From Ktedonobacteraceae bacterium (GTDB lineage Bacteria; Chloroflexota; Ktedonobacteria; Ktedonobacterales; Ktedonobacteraceae), in assembly GCA_035653615.1 (NCBI GenBank), contig DASRBN010000025.1, positions 124,001-188,000 on the forward strand: a DNA stretch of 64,000 nucleotides, read 5' to 3'. The position numbers were made by a program, and so were the translations under genes. The notes below the pieces were generated by a model. The model searched no databases. It had not been told where the DNA came from and worked only from the letters and a program-made list of their open reading frames with translations. Positions 62,165 through 64,000 of this stretch are shown piece by piece (the stretch's first letter is position 1; the number at the start of each line of letters is the position of its first letter).

Positions 62165-63634
62165 ATGCAGGACGAACAGCCACTGAAAATACTGATGTTG
62201 GCCGCTGAAGCGGTGCCATTTGCTAAAGTGGGCGGCCTGGCCGATGTGGTAGGTGCCTTGCCCAAAGCGTTGCAGAAATTGGGACACGATGTGCGCATAG
62301 TGATGCCCCGCTTTGGACAGATTTCCACGGAACGGTTCGAACTGAAGCCCGTAGTCGATTCGCTCACAGTACAGATGTCCAGTTTCCACGAGCACGTGAG
62401 CGTCCTACAGGGGAGCATCGGCAATGGCATACCGGTCTATTTTATAGATGCTCCACGCTATTTTGATCGCGAGAATATTTACGGCTATACTGACGATGGC
62501 GAACGATTTATCCTGTTTTGCCGTGCGGCACTTGAAGCAGTTCGCGCTTTGAACTGGTCTCCCGATGTCATTCATTGCAATGACTGGCAAACCGGCATCG
62601 TGCCTAACTGGACGCATACCGTGTATCGCGATGATCCTTTCTTTGCTGCAACTGCAACTGTATATACCATCCATAATCTCGCGTATCAAGGGATTTTTGG
62701 CTATCGCATCCTGGAAGTTGCGGGTGTAGCCGCGGGTGGTTTTCTCTATCCACAAATCGTTGAACTCGCCAATGTGGTCGATATCATGGGGCGTGGCATT
62801 CTCTTTGCCGATGCCGTCACAACTGTGAGCCAGCGTTACGCGCAAGAAATACTCACTCCCACTTACGGCGAGAAACTCGATCACCTGCTGCGCTCGCGCC
62901 GCGACCGTCTCTTCGGTATTCTCAACGGCATAGATTATACCGAATTGAATCCCGCTACCGACCATTATATTGCCGCACAATATGATGCCGAAACGCTGGA
63001 TAAACGCGCCGAAAATAAGCGCGCGCTACAAGAAAGGGCGCATCTGCCCATCAAGCCCGATGTCCCGCTGATCGCCATGATCTCGCGGCTCACAGACCAG
63101 AAAGGGTTTGATCTCCTTGCACAGATTGTTCAACCCTTGTTTGCCCAGGGCATCCAATTCGTTATCCTGGGTATTGGCGATCAGCATTATCACGAAATGT
63201 TTCAGAACCTGGCTGTTCGCTATCCCGAGCAGGTCGCTACTTTTCTGACGTTCAATACGGAACTGGCGCAGATGATTTACGCAGGCAGCGACATGTTCTT
63301 AATGCCCTCGCGTTTTGAACCCTGTGGCCTGGGCCAATTGATCGCCATGCGCTATGGCAGCGTTCCCATCGTGCATCATGTTGGCGGGCTGGCAGATACA
63401 GTACAGGAGTATGATCCAGACACAAGGCAGGGTAATGGTTTCGTTTTTACTCATTATGATCCCTGGGAACTGTTTGCTGCCATTGTGCGCGCTCTGGAGC
63501 TTTATCGTTTCAAAGATATCTGGCGTACCTTGCAACAACACGGCATGGCTGCTGACCATTCCTGGCACGCATCCGCAAAAGCCTATGTCGATGTCTACCG
63601 CGATGCCATCGAGTTTCACAACAGTGGCCAATAA
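62165..63634 (+). CDS. glgA: Glycogen synthase (ADP-glucose)
   Basis: 489 residues, GT5 family. KVGGLADVVGALPKAL is the ADP-glucose binding N-terminal loop; YTIHNLAYQGIF, TVSQRYAQEI, and the C-terminal SRFEPCGLGQLIAMRYG are the family motifs. It transfers glucose from ADP-glucose to alpha-1,4-glucan. AGGGGAG lies seven bases before ATG 62165. Confidence 0.96.
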   Translation: MQDEQPLKILMLAAEAVPFAKVGGLADVVGALPKALQKLGHDVRIVMPRFGQISTERFELKPVVDSLTVQMSSFHEHVSVLQGSIGNGIPVYFIDAPRYFDRENIYGYTDDGERFILFCRAALEAVRALNWSPDVIHCNDWQTGIVPNWTHTVYRDDPFFAATATVYTIHNLAYQGIFGYRILEVAGVAAGGFLYPQIVELANVVDIMGRGILFADAVTTVSQRYAQEILTPTYGEKLDHLLRSRRDRLFGILNGIDYTELNPATDHYIAAQYDAETLDKRAENKRALQERAHLPIKPDVPLIAMISRLTDQKGFDLLAQIVQPLFAQGIQFVILGIGDQHYHEMFQNLAVRYPEQVATFLTFNTELAQMIYAGSDMFLMPSRFEPCGLGQLIAMRYGSVPIVHHVGGLADTVQEYDPDTRQGNGFVFTHYDPWELFAAIVRALELYRFKDIWRTLQQHGMAADHSWHASAKAYVDVYRDAIEFHNSGQ

Positions 63635-63654
63635 TTGCGCTCCGGCATCATTCG

Positions 63655-64000
63655 TCACAATGCAGGCATTCTCAGCTGTCCTCCATATTTAGCGCTGTAG
63701 GATGACCAGCCGTCGGGGCCTGTTGTGCGTTCGCAATGTTCAATAAAACCGCTCAGGCTGGCCTCTGCCTTATCGGCAAGATGAACGATCAAGGCTTCAA
63801 TACTCACGGGGCTTACAGGCGAACCGTATTCCCTGGTGTGATGGGCCAGAATGATATGAAGCAGATCGTTGCGAATGGCCGCGTCTAATGTGCTCATTTG
63901 CTGTGCTCGCTCCTGAACATATTGCAATCCGCGCACGATATGGCCGAACATACGGCCATCAGGCGTGAAGCCCGATCCAACCTGCTCTTCCAATTCTTCC
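63655..64000 (-). CDS. YhaM-family 3'-5' exoribonuclease-like HD protein, C-terminal part (partial)
   Basis: Minus strand, continuing past the window end; only about 115 residues are visible. LLHIILAHHTREYGSPVSPVSIEALIVHLADKA resembles the HD domain of YhaM-family exoribonucleases (HLILSHHG, then GSPV and EA, then H-x2-D). Complete N-terminal OB part is outside. Convergent with glgA, 20 bases apart. Confidence 0.7.
   Translation of the reverse strand, partial: EELEEQVGSGFTPDGRMFGHIVRGLQYVQERAQQMSTLDAAIRNDLLHIILAHHTREYGSPVSPVSIEALIVHLADKAEASLSGFIEHCERTTGPDGWSSYSAKYGGQLRMPAL

Overview
The window is a chromosomal segment of moderate GC, most likely from a Ktedonobacteria-type Chloroflexota bacterium. 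This placement is an inference from the gene mix: a cobalamin-dependent (class II) ribonucleotide reductase with inteins, tricorn protease, BTAD/NB-ARC/TPR regulators, a TPR-CHAT protease beside a sigma-like factor, and a menaquinol:cytochrome c type complex with split cytochrome b and a cytochrome c-cupredoxin fusion. There is no phage, insertion sequence or CRISPR array. Small palindromic elements are scattered between genes.

Layout. 1-3226: a plus-strand operon with the end of an M24 aminopeptidase, efp (arginine at the modified tip), a BCCP-like gene that has lost the biotinyl lysine, xseA, xseB and a DUF212 gene. 3570-7283: an APC permease, two-way hairpin, alpha/beta hydrolase and a convergent Rieske oxygenase. 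7627-12639: sigma-like factor, double zinc-finger protein and TPR-CHAT protease, the most interesting accessory module. 12657-20524: hutF, tricorn protease and two MFS transporters. 20534-28184: an exported DyP-like protein, a hydrolase, an exported phosphoesterase, and a phosphosulfolactate-synthase-like/MmgE-PrpD pair divergent from a LysR gene. 28185-33714: a repeat-rich spacer, a BTAD-NB-ARC gene overlapping a TPR gene, and a beta-helix surface protein.

34114-46865: nrdJ with two inteins, an NrdR-box promoter region shared with cinA, an atypical Nramp-family carrier, an M50 protease, a PRK/uridine-kinase-like protein, a homocysteine methyltransferase-MTHFR fusion, and infC starting at AUU. 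47185-53627: a CtpA-type protease, a lone CopG antitoxin-like gene, a glmU/CNNM/HMG-CoA lyase operon, tRNA-Gln and a small excisionase-like HTH gene. 54189-56412: a hypothetical protein and a NarL-type two-component pair. 57119-62064: the cytochrome bc operon, preceded by palindromic operator candidates and closed by a 27-bp hairpin. 62165-64000: glgA and the 3' part of a YhaM-like exonuclease gene.

How the parts may work together (inference). The sigma/zinc-finger/CHAT triad could be a proteolysis-gated transcription switch: the CHAT protease would cut the zinc-finger anti-sigma and free the sigma factor, as in the Craspase output module but without CRISPR. The two-component system and the ATCAGGT palindromes sit immediately upstream of the bc operon, so they may adjust respiration. 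All functions are read from sequence motifs by eye; no database search was run.
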